NCBI GenBank assembly: GCA_002722525.1
Contig: PBMJ01000006.1
Span: 38,685-48,039, forward strand
DNA length: 9,355 bases
Reading direction: 5' to 3'
Source: Acidimicrobiaceae bacterium
GTDB lineage: Bacteria; Actinomycetota; Acidimicrobiia; Acidimicrobiales; UBA8592
The notes under the pieces were generated by a model that did no database searches, had not been told where the DNA came from, and saw nothing but the letters and a program-made list of their open reading frames with translations. The position numbers and the translations under genes were made by a program. Positions 1 through 6,976 of the stretch are shown here, piece by piece; position 1 is the stretch's first letter, and the number at the start of each line of letters is the position of its first letter.

Positions 1-59
1 GAAAACCTCTCCTTTGTGGGGATAGCCATCCAGAGTTTCACCTGCGAAATGAGGCTTCT
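1..59. other. left edge, no gene assignable
   Basis: This stretch presumably holds the end of an upstream gene. Two rightward frames close with TAG, at 23-25 and at 64-66, but the tails are 7 and 21 residues and show no recognisable motif, so neither can be chosen. A cytochrome b gene would be expected nearby from the Rieske and cytochrome c neighbours, but nothing here shows it. Confidence 0.3.
51..54 (+). promoter_or_regulatory. Shine-Dalgarno GAGG deciding the GTG start of the Rieske gene
   Basis: GAGG lies 5 nt before GTG at 60. No other ATG, GTG or TTG occurs in this frame between base 1 and 60, so this site is the main support for starting the Rieske gene inside the window. Confidence 0.55.
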
Positions 60-926
60 GTGGTAGTTCTATCTATTGCTATCCCAGCGGTTGTGTTTCT
101 TGCGCTCCTTCTTGTTTTCGCTGCATCCCGACGAAATGAAGCAGCAAAAGCTGAAGGCCACCTGAGTAAAGAAACTCTCCAACGTGATGTAAGTAGTGAG
201 AAGCCTGAACCAGAAGAAACAGGGATTTCCCAAATTTCCGGCAAGGAGATTGAGCGAGCAGCTGTCATTGAACGCCAAGGGGGTAAGGAGATTGTCGAAC
301 AAGAACAATCTACTCCCGTGCCTTGGGTTGCACCTGATGAAGAAACTGTGGGGATTGCCCGGAGGCAGTTCCTGAATAGAAGCATCGTAGCCTTAATGGG
401 AATTTCTCTCAGTAGTTTTGGTGCAGCCGTTATAGCGTTTCTCTATGGCGGTGGAGGTGGTGGAGGGTTTGGGTCCAAAATCAAGGTTGGAAATATTACA
501 GATATTCAAGCTCGGATCGATGCTGCAAACGGATTCCTCTATGTCCCTGAAGGACGTATGTGGGTCACGAAGTACCCTGCTGGATCAGTGAAAAAAGCTG
601 AAACAGCCTACTCTTCCCAAGAACTTGCAGGTATGCGATCTGGCCTAGTGGCTTTGTACCAGAAGTGCCCACACCTAGGGTGTCGTGTTCCTGAGTGCCA
701 AACTTCCCAATGGTTTGAATGCCCATGTCATGGTTCTCAATACAACCGAGTAGGAGAAAAACGTGGTGGCCCAGCCCCGAGAGGGATGGATCGCTTTGCC
801 ATGGAAGTTAAAGATGGAGTATTCATCGTGGATACCGGAACCATTATCCAGGGCCCACCAATTGGCGTAAATACCACTGGACAAGAAGCTGAAGGACCTA
901 ACTGTATAAGCGAGTCCTCACACTAA
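60..926 (+). CDS. qcrA: Rieske [2Fe-2S] subunit of the menaquinol:cytochrome c reductase
   Basis: This is the Rieske protein of a bc-type complex, which takes electrons from quinol and hands them to cytochrome c on the outer face of the membrane. In the 288 residues, C203-P-H-L-G-C208 and C221-P-C-H-G-S226 are the two Rieske boxes: ligands C203, H205, C221 and H224, with C208 and C223 as the expected disulfide. Two hydrophobic helices are visible, about 2-21 and 107-129. R101-R102-Q-F-L just before the second is a twin-arginine (Tat) motif, as known for Rieske proteins. Seven consecutive glycines (130-136) form the hinge to the head domain. The GTG start is chosen because GAGG lies 5 nt upstream. 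The frame stays open to the window edge with no ATG, GTG or TTG, so a longer N-terminus cannot be fully excluded. A second in-frame stop follows the first (TAA TGA). Identity is very secure; the start is less so. Confidence 0.95.
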   Translation: MVVLSIAIPAVVFLALLLVFAASRRNEAAKAEGHLSKETLQRDVSSEKPEPEETGISQISGKEIERAAVIERQGGKEIVEQEQSTPVPWVAPDEETVGIARRQFLNRSIVALMGISLSSFGAAVIAFLYGGGGGGGFGSKIKVGNITDIQARIDAANGFLYVPEGRMWVTKYPAGSVKKAETAYSSQELAGMRSGLVALYQKCPHLGCRVPECQTSQWFECPCHGSQYNRVGEKRGGPAPRGMDRFAMEVKDGVFIVDTGTIIQGPPIGVNTTGQEAEGPNCISESSH

Positions 927-962
927 TGAACACAGACAAGAGATAAAGAGCAACTTTAGCAA

Positions 963-2225
963 ATGATCATTTTAGCCGCATCAACTCAACGAACTATAGG
1001 GCTTGTAATAGCTGTAGTCGTCGCGGTCGGTTTTTCCATCTATGTTCTTTTTAACCTCAGACAAGGTCGCAAGGAAATCGGCGCTGAAGTTGAGCTCGCG
1101 CCAAATAGAAAACCCTATTACGACGATGACACTCTCGAAACTAAGCGGTTGGATATAGCTCTGGCTGGCGGAGTTGCTACCTTAATCATCATAGCTCTAG
1201 CACTTCCTTTATATTGGTTGGGTGAACCGGGTCGGCAAAAAGGCTTCGACGAATTCACGGAAACAGTATTCGCAAGCCGAGGCGGAGAGGCTTATGAAGA
1301 ACTGTGCGCGCAATGCCATGGAGCTGGAGGCGTTGGAGGTCAGGCAGCATTCACAGTACTTGATGATGATGGGCGCTACATCTCCAGCGTCAATTGGACT
1401 GCACCGGCGCTGAATAACATCCTTTACCGGTTTACCACCGATGAAGTTTTACATACACTGAATTACGGCAGGCCACAATCGCCTATGCCTGCTTGGGGAG
1501 CTCCAGGTGGTGGACCTCTAACCTCGCAACAACTTGAAACCATCATTGAATACCTAAGCGTGATCCAACTAACTCCGGAACAAATGGAGAAAGAAGTTCA
1601 GGCCGGACTTCGAGAAAGCGTCCTGAAAGAAGTTCGAGATAAAAACCCTGAAGCGGAAGAATCAGAAATACAGGAAGCCTACAATCTTCTTTTCTCCGGA
1701 CTTGGTGATGCTCTTGCAGAGCAAACAGCAATCCAGCAAGACTCCGAAGCTGCTGTAGAAGATATCGAGGAAGCAAAGACAGTAGTTGAGAACCTTTTGG
1801 ATGAATACTTAATTGAACTAGCGACAATAAATGCGCAAAAATATGGACAATACTTATATAACAACCCAGCAGGGGCAGGGTCTTATGCCTGCGCCCGTTG
1901 CCATACAGCTGGATCTTCATGGAATGCCAACGAAGTTCTGGCGGCGAATCCTTCTCTAGAAGGCCTTATTAATCCTGAGATTGCTGGGGGAGGCGGATTT
2001 GGACCTTCACTCATCGGAGTGGAATCTCAATTCACATCAGCTTCGTCTCAGTCTCAGTTCATCTCTGTTGGGTGTGAAGCTAATCTTCAATATGGCATGA
2101 ATGGAGTCTGTGAACCTTCGGGTCAAATGCCCGGCTTCGGCTATAACGCAACCGACTTGGAAGGGTCGATGCTTTCTTCTGAACAAATTGATGCCATTGT
2201 CGAATATGAGAGAGCTCTGCAATGA
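963..2225 (+). CDS. membrane-anchored dihaem cytochrome c (QcrC-like)
   Basis: This is a c-type cytochrome that would accept electrons from the Rieske protein outside the membrane. In 420 residues there are two N-terminal helices (about 11-31 and 66-86). The first haem site is C115-A-Q-C-H119 with likely axial M175 (SPMPAWG). The second is C310-A-R-C-H314 with likely axial M389 (GQMPGFG). Between the two cytochrome domains, residues about 203-290 form an acidic, Glu/Ala-rich, probably helical segment. C371 and C383 lie between the second haem site and its Met and could form a disulfide. The ATG start is firm: an in-frame TAG sits two codons upstream and the next in-frame Met is at 175. The ribosome site is weak (AAAGAG about 12 nt upstream). 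Actinobacterial QcrC is also dihaem but is anchored at its C-terminus, so the role is inferred by analogy and the symbol is left empty. Confidence 0.88.
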   Translation: MIILAASTQRTIGLVIAVVVAVGFSIYVLFNLRQGRKEIGAEVELAPNRKPYYDDDTLETKRLDIALAGGVATLIIIALALPLYWLGEPGRQKGFDEFTETVFASRGGEAYEELCAQCHGAGGVGGQAAFTVLDDDGRYISSVNWTAPALNNILYRFTTDEVLHTLNYGRPQSPMPAWGAPGGGPLTSQQLETIIEYLSVIQLTPEQMEKEVQAGLRESVLKEVRDKNPEAEESEIQEAYNLLFSGLGDALAEQTAIQQDSEAAVEDIEEAKTVVENLLDEYLIELATINAQKYGQYLYNNPAGAGSYACARCHTAGSSWNANEVLAANPSLEGLINPEIAGGGGFGPSLIGVESQFTSASSQSQFISVGCEANLQYGMNGVCEPSGQMPGFGYNATDLEGSMLSSEQIDAIVEYERALQ

Positions 2226-3433
2226 TTTCTAACTTTATTTTTTCAACTGTCATAGCAGGAATAAGTTGGGAACCAGAAATTCGTGGTGCTCTAACGGTTC
2301 TTGTCGGTTCGCTAGTACTTTTTGGTTCTGTCTGGCTCATACTGAACACTAATCTTGGAAATCGTCTAGGAACGCTTATTTCTCTTGCTGGATTTTTTGG
2401 CTGGATGTTTATTATGGGAATTGTCTGGTGGATCTATGGCATTGGCCTGCAAGGAGATAGACCTACATGGGAACCAAGGGAAATTGTATTCGGCGACCCA
2501 AGCGAATCAGAGAGTGATGTTGCTCAGCTTGGAGAAGATGACGTAACCACTATGCGCGCGAGCGAACTCGTTGAGTTCTACTGCCCGGGGCTTGTTGACG
2601 CAACGACTGCCGTCCAACGCCAGCGTTATGTAGAAGGTAACGCTGACATTGCAATAAATTATGATGCACCAAAGCCATACTGCACAGAGTCGGTAGCAGA
2701 AAAACTCGCCGTCGATGAAGAATCACTTGCTGACGAGATGCGTGCAGATAATCTTCAACTAGTCACCGATGCCGGAGATCGTGGAATATCTGATTCGAGG
2801 ATCTTAACTGACGTAGATCTTGAAGATAAGATTGTGCAGAGAATAGATGACCAGAAACGAAAGCTCGGACAACTTACCTTAAGTGACCTTGCAGCTATAA
2901 ACGGAGACATCATTGAAGATGCCAGAGCTGACGGCATCCTTGATTTTAATGACTGGACTTTGCTTTCAAGTAGTGCTGCTGGTGAAGCAATAGCTACCGC
3001 AGATGCTTTTCTAGTATCAGATCCCGCAACTCCCTTTTACGGTGGCTCAAGTGACGACTTCTTTGTTTTGGACACTTTCCAAAAAGGAGGGAAACCGAAA
3101 CGAGGGAGCGACGGAATCGGGGATCGAGTCTGGAACGAAATTAGAAACACGATTGTCTTCTGGCACCCAACTAATACGGTGGTCGTTACCGTCGCACCGA
3201 CAATCGACAAAGAACCAGTTCCAGGAGAAGCCCCACCATTTTCTGAAGTTGATACAGAAGGACAACTAGTCAATGTTGTTATGGTTCGTAATCTTGGAAC
3301 CTTACGTCTCCCTGCAGCGCTCACAACAATTGGGTCAGCATTAGCCTTCTTAGGATTGTGCTACATGCTTCATCTGAGAGACAAGGAACTAATACGTCGG
3401 ACGGAAGAATGGGATGAATCACCGGCCACTTAG
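2222..3433 (+). CDS. unrecognised membrane protein with large extracytoplasmic domain, bc-complex neighbour
   Basis: I do not recognise the family. The 403-residue product has two N-terminal helices (about 22-42 and 52-76), a polar acidic region of about 285 residues (77-363) and one C-terminal helix (about 364-384) followed by a basic tail (R386, K388, R392, R393). By the positive-inside rule the tail and the short R48 loop are cytoplasmic, which places the large region outside. C121 and C154 in that region could pair. No CXXCH haem site, metal motif or nucleotide-binding motif was seen. Its ATG overlaps the stop of the cytochrome c gene (ATGA), with GAGAG about 8 nt upstream, so the two are probably translationally coupled. 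The context suggests an accessory subunit or assembly factor of the cytochrome bc complex; that is inference from position and topology only. The reading frame is real; the function is unknown. Confidence 0.85.
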   Translation: MISNFIFSTVIAGISWEPEIRGALTVLVGSLVLFGSVWLILNTNLGNRLGTLISLAGFFGWMFIMGIVWWIYGIGLQGDRPTWEPREIVFGDPSESESDVAQLGEDDVTTMRASELVEFYCPGLVDATTAVQRQRYVEGNADIAINYDAPKPYCTESVAEKLAVDEESLADEMRADNLQLVTDAGDRGISDSRILTDVDLEDKIVQRIDDQKRKLGQLTLSDLAAINGDIIEDARADGILDFNDWTLLSSSAAGEAIATADAFLVSDPATPFYGGSSDDFFVLDTFQKGGKPKRGSDGIGDRVWNEIRNTIVFWHPTNTVVVTVAPTIDKEPVPGEAPPFSEVDTEGQLVNVVMVRNLGTLRLPAALTTIGSALAFLGLCYMLHLRDKELIRRTEEWDESPAT

Positions 3434-3442
3434 GCCGCGCAT

Positions 3443-3448
3443 AGGAGG
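3443..3448 (+). promoter_or_regulatory. consensus Shine-Dalgarno AGGAGG for the TTG start of nuoA
   Basis: AGGAGG lies in the 20-nt gap before nuoA, 5 nt ahead of TTG at 3454. It is the strongest ribosome site I saw in the window and offsets the weak start codon. It fits a fresh ribosome loading point at the head of the complex I genes. Confidence 0.8.
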
Positions 3449-3453
3449 GAACA

Positions 3454-3921
3454 TTGTTAGCCCAGTATTTACCAATTCTCGCAATGTTCATTCTCGCGGT
3501 CCTCTTTGCTGGAATAAGTCTCATTGCTTCAAAACTTTTAGCTCCTCGACGGCCTACAGCTTCTAAAGAAGATCCATACGAATGTGGGATCGCCTCTACC
3601 CAAGGCCCTCCGGAGAGATTCCCCGTCAGATTTTTTCTCGTTGGCATGATCTTTATTGTTTTTGACGTAGAAATAATCTTCATGTATCCATGGGCAACAG
3701 TCTTTCGTGAAATAGGCCTCTTCGGTTTTGTTGCAATACTTATTTTCTCTTTCGCTGTATTTGAATCGTTCCTCTACGTGATAGGGAACGGAGCACTTGA
3801 ATGGGGACCGCGCAAAAAAATCGAGAAACAGGATGTCTTCAGTCCCACCCGTACAATTCACTCCACTATTCGCCGAGTAGGACTCGAAGGGAGAATCACA
3901 TCCGAAGGTGAGGCAGCCTGA
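3454..3921 (+). CDS. nuoA: NADH-quinone oxidoreductase subunit A
   Basis: This is a small membrane subunit of complex I near the quinone-entry region. The 155 residues have three helices (about 5-28, 58-80, 88-112). The conserved loop carries Y42-E-C44-G, matching the Cys loop of mitochondrial ND3, then the FFLVGMIFIVFDVE stretch with D71 and E73 in the second helix, and YPWA at 78-81. About 35 residues after the last helix form a basic, polar C-terminal tail, longer than in compact NuoA proteins. The start is TTG, chosen because AGGAGG lies 5 nt upstream and the next in-frame Met would remove part of the first helix. It is the first gene of the nuo set, 20 nt after the preceding gene, and its stop overlaps nuoB by one base (TGATG). 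Confidence 0.96.
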   Translation: MLAQYLPILAMFILAVLFAGISLIASKLLAPRRPTASKEDPYECGIASTQGPPERFPVRFFLVGMIFIVFDVEIIFMYPWATVFREIGLFGFVAILIFSFAVFESFLYVIGNGALEWGPRKKIEKQDVFSPTRTIHSTIRRVGLEGRITSEGEAA

Positions 3922-4535
3922 TGCCGAATGTTCCATTTCTCGGAGATACAAGTCGAGTAGTCGATGAAGGCCTCGAAGGTCTTGATCACAATTTCTTGAC
4001 TGGCAAGATTGAAGATCTTGTCAAATGGTCACGGACACGAAGCATGTGGCCGGCAACGTTTGGCTTAGCTTGCTGCGCATTAGAGATGATGGCGACAGGC
4101 GCAGCACATTATGATCTAGCTAGATGGGGTATGGAGGTTTTTCGTGCTTCCCCCCGACAAGCCGATCTAATGATCGTAGCTGGTCGGGTATCTCAGAAAA
4201 TGGCACCCATTCTGCGTCAGGTATACGACCAAATGATGGAACCGAAATGGGTAATCTCCATGGGGGTTTGCGCTAGCTCCGGAGGAATGTTCAATAACTA
4301 CGCTCTTGTTCAAGGAGTAGATCAGATTGTTCCAGTAGATGTCTACGCTCCTGGTTGTCCACCGGGTCCTGAGACATTAATGCATGCGATACTCCAATTA
4401 CATGAAAAGATTGAATCCGGAGAAATTACAAGACGTCGTGACCAACGAGATGGAGGTGCTGGAATTATTGTCGAGCAGAGAGATGGTCAAACTGCTACCC
4501 AGATGGTAATAGGTCAACGGGGGCAAGACCAATGA
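3921..4535 (+). CDS. nuoB: NADH-quinone oxidoreductase subunit B (cluster N2 subunit)
   Basis: NuoB carries the terminal [4Fe-4S] cluster N2, which reduces quinone at the junction of the peripheral and membrane arms. In 204 residues the four N2 ligands are present: the tandem pair C51-C52 (LACCALEM), C117 (MGVCASSGG) and C146 (APGCPPGPE). R75 and R89 lie in the conserved segments FRASPRQADLMIVAG and GRVSQKMAP. The N-terminus up to about residue 30 and the C-terminal 35 residues (Gly/Gln/Arg-rich) are outside the conserved core. The ATG overlaps the nuoA stop by one base, with GGTGAGG 7 nt upstream. The gene overlaps nuoC by ATGA. Identification is unambiguous. Confidence 0.98.
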   Translation: MPNVPFLGDTSRVVDEGLEGLDHNFLTGKIEDLVKWSRTRSMWPATFGLACCALEMMATGAAHYDLARWGMEVFRASPRQADLMIVAGRVSQKMAPILRQVYDQMMEPKWVISMGVCASSGGMFNNYALVQGVDQIVPVDVYAPGCPPGPETLMHAILQLHEKIESGEITRRRDQRDGGAGIIVEQRDGQTATQMVIGQRGQDQ

Positions 4536-5074
4536 CGGAGATAGACCCTCAAGAAGACAATAACGCTGAGACAGAAACAAATTCAGCAAAAACTGGTGAT
4601 CAAACTATGTATGAGGTTCCGATTTCGAACTCAAGAGGACAGACAGTTCTCCATCCGAACAGAGATCAATATTTAGACACGATTAAGAAACTTTCGGAAG
4701 ACGGGTACAAGGTTTGTATCGATGTCACTGCTGTTGACTACCTAGAAAATCCTGAACGGGACCTCCCAAATTCAATATCACCCGAACGGTTCGAAGTAGT
4801 GATTAATTTGTTATCTCACCAAAAGAAAGAGAGGTTAAGACTGAGAATTCAAGTACCAGAAAGTGACCCCGTCATTTCTAGTATTTTCGATTTCTATCCA
4901 GGGTCAGAGGCTCTAGAAAGAGAAGTTTACGATCTTTTCGGCATAGAGTTTGAAGACCATCCCGATCCGACAAGAATTCTTATGCCAGAAAACTGGAATG
5001 GGCACCCACTTCGTAAAGACTATGACGCCGGTGCCATACCGGTCCAATTTAAAAATGCTCCGGGAGCTGGGTGA
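4532..5074 (+). CDS. nuoC: NADH-quinone oxidoreductase subunit C (30 kDa family)
   Basis: NuoC is a cofactor-free subunit of the peripheral arm that packs against NuoD. The 180-residue protein ends with the family signature: E129-R-E-V-Y-D-L-F-G-I at 129-138, HPDPTRIL at 143-150 and W155-N-G-H-P-L-R-K-D-Y at 155-164. The first 25 or so residues are polar and acidic, with no conserved motif, and look like a flexible extension. NuoC and NuoD are separate genes here, not fused as in some enterobacteria. The ATG overlaps the nuoB stop (ATGA), with a run of five G 8 nt upstream. The stop is 10 nt before nuoD. Confidence 0.97.
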   Translation: MTEIDPQEDNNAETETNSAKTGDQTMYEVPISNSRGQTVLHPNRDQYLDTIKKLSEDGYKVCIDVTAVDYLENPERDLPNSISPERFEVVINLLSHQKKERLRLRIQVPESDPVISSIFDFYPGSEALEREVYDLFGIEFEDHPDPTRILMPENWNGHPLRKDYDAGAIPVQFKNAPGAG

Positions 5075-5076
5075 GG
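5073..5076 (+). promoter_or_regulatory. Shine-Dalgarno GAGG deciding the nuoD start
   Basis: GAGG overlaps the nuoC stop and lies 8 nt before ATG 5085. It supports a 427-residue NuoD over the 472-residue version that would start inside nuoC at 4950. Confidence 0.7.
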
Positions 5077-5084
5077 TTACTTCA

Positions 5085-6368
5085 ATGACCCAGAATGAGA
5101 CAACACTCGAGAGTGAGATCGCAGATAGAGTTTTCCGACGTGGGGAGGACTCAGGGATCCTAAGAATGTCCGAATCTGAGATTCAGGCATACAATCCTCA
5201 AGATGACCGAAGGATGGTCGTCAATATGGGCCCACAGCATCCCTCCACACACGGGGTGCTAAGGCTCTCACTTGAAATGGAAGGCGAAACAGTAATTCGT
5301 AGTAAGCCTATCATTGGATACCTTCACACTGGAATGGAGAAAACAGGCGAACAATTAAGTTATCTCCAAGGTGCTACAAATGTCACTCGAATGGACTATT
5401 CCTCCCCCTTATTTAGCGAATTAGCATTTTCGCTTGCAACGGAAAAGCTCCTTGAAATTGAGGTTCCAGAGCGGGCGAAGTGGATTCGTATGTTGATGTG
5501 TGAACTGAATCGTATAAGTTCCCACTTACTCTTTCAAGCAACCAACGGAATGGATATTGGGGCAGTCGGAGCGATGATTTACGGCTGGAGAGAACGAGAA
5601 GAAGTTCTTAGGCTGTTGGAAAAAATAACCGGATTACGTATGAATCATAACTTCATTCGTCCTGGGGGTGTGGCAGCTGACCTTCCAGATGGATGGCGAG
5701 ATGATACGTTGCAGATTTTGTCAAATCTTCCTGAGCGGCTCGAAGACTTCGATGGGTTATTTACCGGCCAACCCATCTGGCATGAACGGCTACAAGGAGT
5801 AGGTGTAATCAATTCAGAAGAATGTCTTGCTTTAGGGGTGACTGGACCGCTCCTCCGTTCAACAGGGTATGCGTGGGACCTAAGGAAAGACATACCCTAT
5901 CTTCACTATGACCAAGTAGAATTTGATGTCCTTGTAGGAACATATGGTGATTGCTTCGATCGTTTTGCGATTCGACTAAATGAAATAAGAGAATCAATAC
6001 GAATTGTCTATCAAATTCTCGACAAGATGCCAGATGGTGACTACAGAACCCAAGATAAAAAAATTACTCCGCCACCGCGTACTCGTATAGATGAGTCCAT
6101 GGAGGCTCTTATTCACCATTTCAAGATTTTCACAGAAGGATTCAAAGTGCCAGCTGGTGAAGTGTACGTAGCTGTTGAATCTCCGCGTGGTGAGCTTGGC
6201 TGCTATATCGTTTCGGACGGGGGTCCCAAGCCATACAGAATGCATATTCGTGGACCTTCTTTTACTAATCTTCAGGTGCTTCCTCATATGCTCCAAAATG
6301 CTCTAGTCGCTGATGCTGTAGCGGTTATTTCTACAGTCGATCCGATTATGGGAGAGGTTGACCGATGA
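5085..6368 (+). CDS. nuoD: NADH-quinone oxidoreductase subunit D (49 kDa family)
   Basis: NuoD forms the quinone-binding pocket of complex I with NuoB and descends from the large subunit of [NiFe]-hydrogenases. From the chosen start it has 427 residues. NMGPQHPSTHGVLRL (47-61) carries H56, and RMDY (102-105) carries Y105; these match the quinone-headgroup His and Tyr of the family, with the same 49-residue spacing. IGYLHTGMEKTGE (77-89) and the terminal VDPIMGEVDR are also canonical. The frame is open back to 4950, inside nuoC, but the ATG at 5085 is preferred because GAGG lies 8 nt upstream and it follows the nuoC stop. ATGs at 5055 and 5166 are possible alternatives. It overlaps nuoE by ATGA. 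Confidence 0.97.
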   Translation: MTQNETTLESEIADRVFRRGEDSGILRMSESEIQAYNPQDDRRMVVNMGPQHPSTHGVLRLSLEMEGETVIRSKPIIGYLHTGMEKTGEQLSYLQGATNVTRMDYSSPLFSELAFSLATEKLLEIEVPERAKWIRMLMCELNRISSHLLFQATNGMDIGAVGAMIYGWREREEVLRLLEKITGLRMNHNFIRPGGVAADLPDGWRDDTLQILSNLPERLEDFDGLFTGQPIWHERLQGVGVINSEECLALGVTGPLLRSTGYAWDLRKDIPYLHYDQVEFDVLVGTYGDCFDRFAIRLNEIRESIRIVYQILDKMPDGDYRTQDKKITPPPRTRIDESMEALIHHFKIFTEGFKVPAGEVYVAVESPRGELGCYIVSDGGPKPYRMHIRGPSFTNLQVLPHMLQNALVADAVAVISTVDPIMGEVDR

Positions 6369-6976
6369 GTCGACTTAATGACGAGAACCTAAGAGTGGCC
6401 CGCCAAATTCTTTCTTTGTATCCAAAGAAAAAATCTGCACTTATTCCTCTTCTGCACTTGTCGCAGGAACAAAATGGCATGGTTACTAATGAAGCGATGG
6501 AGCATATAGCTGAGCTTGTTGAAGTGACTCCCGCTGAGGTACTCGGAACATGCAGTTTCTATGAGATGTTTAAAAGACACCCAGTAGGTGAATATCAGAT
6601 CAATATCTGTCATGGAATTTCATGTCATCTCCTTGGCGCAGAAGATGTACTAGAGCATGCAGAAAAATCTCTAGGGGTTAAAGAAGGTGAAATCACAAAG
6701 GATGGAAAATTCAGTTTTGAAGGAGTTGAATGTATCGCCGCGTGTACCGAAGCTCCTTGTCTACAAGTGAATTACCGTTACGTCAACAAGGTCGATTCAG
6801 TAGAATTTGATCAACTTATTGCTGATCTTCAAAGCGGACAAAAAGCTGAGATCCCGAAGCATGGTGCTCTTGCGAAAACCAGACAACAAATTCAATCTGA
6901 GAAATTAGCAGGTCCTGCGGAAGTTGAAAATGCCTCGCCACCTGTTTGGCTTCAGCGGAATGAGGATGGGCAATGA
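6365..6976 (+). CDS. nuoE: NADH-quinone oxidoreductase subunit E (24 kDa, cluster N1a)
   Basis: NuoE is a thioredoxin-fold [2Fe-2S] subunit of the NADH dehydrogenase module and partners NuoF. In 203 residues the N1a ligands are C82-H-G-I-S-C87 and C123-I-A-A-C127, the usual Cx4C plus Cx3C pattern, followed by TEAPC. The N-terminal helical region (about 8-66) matches the family, including the VLGTCSFYEMF segment. Residues from about 160 on form a polar C-terminal tail longer than the core fold needs. The ATG overlaps the nuoD stop (ATGA), and GGAGAGG 7 nt upstream lies within the codons for the conserved GEVDR end of NuoD. It overlaps nuoF by ATGA. Confidence 0.97.
   Translation: MSRLNDENLRVARQILSLYPKKKSALIPLLHLSQEQNGMVTNEAMEHIAELVEVTPAEVLGTCSFYEMFKRHPVGEYQINICHGISCHLLGAEDVLEHAEKSLGVKEGEITKDGKFSFEGVECIAACTEAPCLQVNYRYVNKVDSVEFDQLIADLQSGQKAEIPKHGALAKTRQQIQSEKLAGPAEVENASPPVWLQRNEDGQ

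Noticed and set aside
38..385. Leftward 115-codon open frame opposite the Rieske gene
   Set aside because: Low-complexity Ser/Arg-rich translation, antisense to a confident gene; no motif.
927..962. Possible promoter or terminator between the Rieske and cytochrome c genes
   Set aside because: The 36-nt gap has no convincing -10/-35 pair and no GC stem with a T-run; it reads as an ordinary operon spacer.
1543..1920. Leftward 125-codon open frame opposite the cytochrome c gene
   Set aside because: It is antisense to a well-supported gene spanning the linker and second haem region; it has no domain and looks like a codon-bias shadow.
3538..3951. Leftward 137-codon open frame opposite nuoA
   Set aside because: It is antisense to the conserved NuoA core and the nuoA/nuoB junction; no recognisable protein features.
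4950..5084. Upstream extension of nuoD overlapping the end of nuoC
   Set aside because: The frame is open, but the translated stretch has no NuoD similarity, and ATG 5085 has GAGG 8 nt upstream and follows the nuoC stop.
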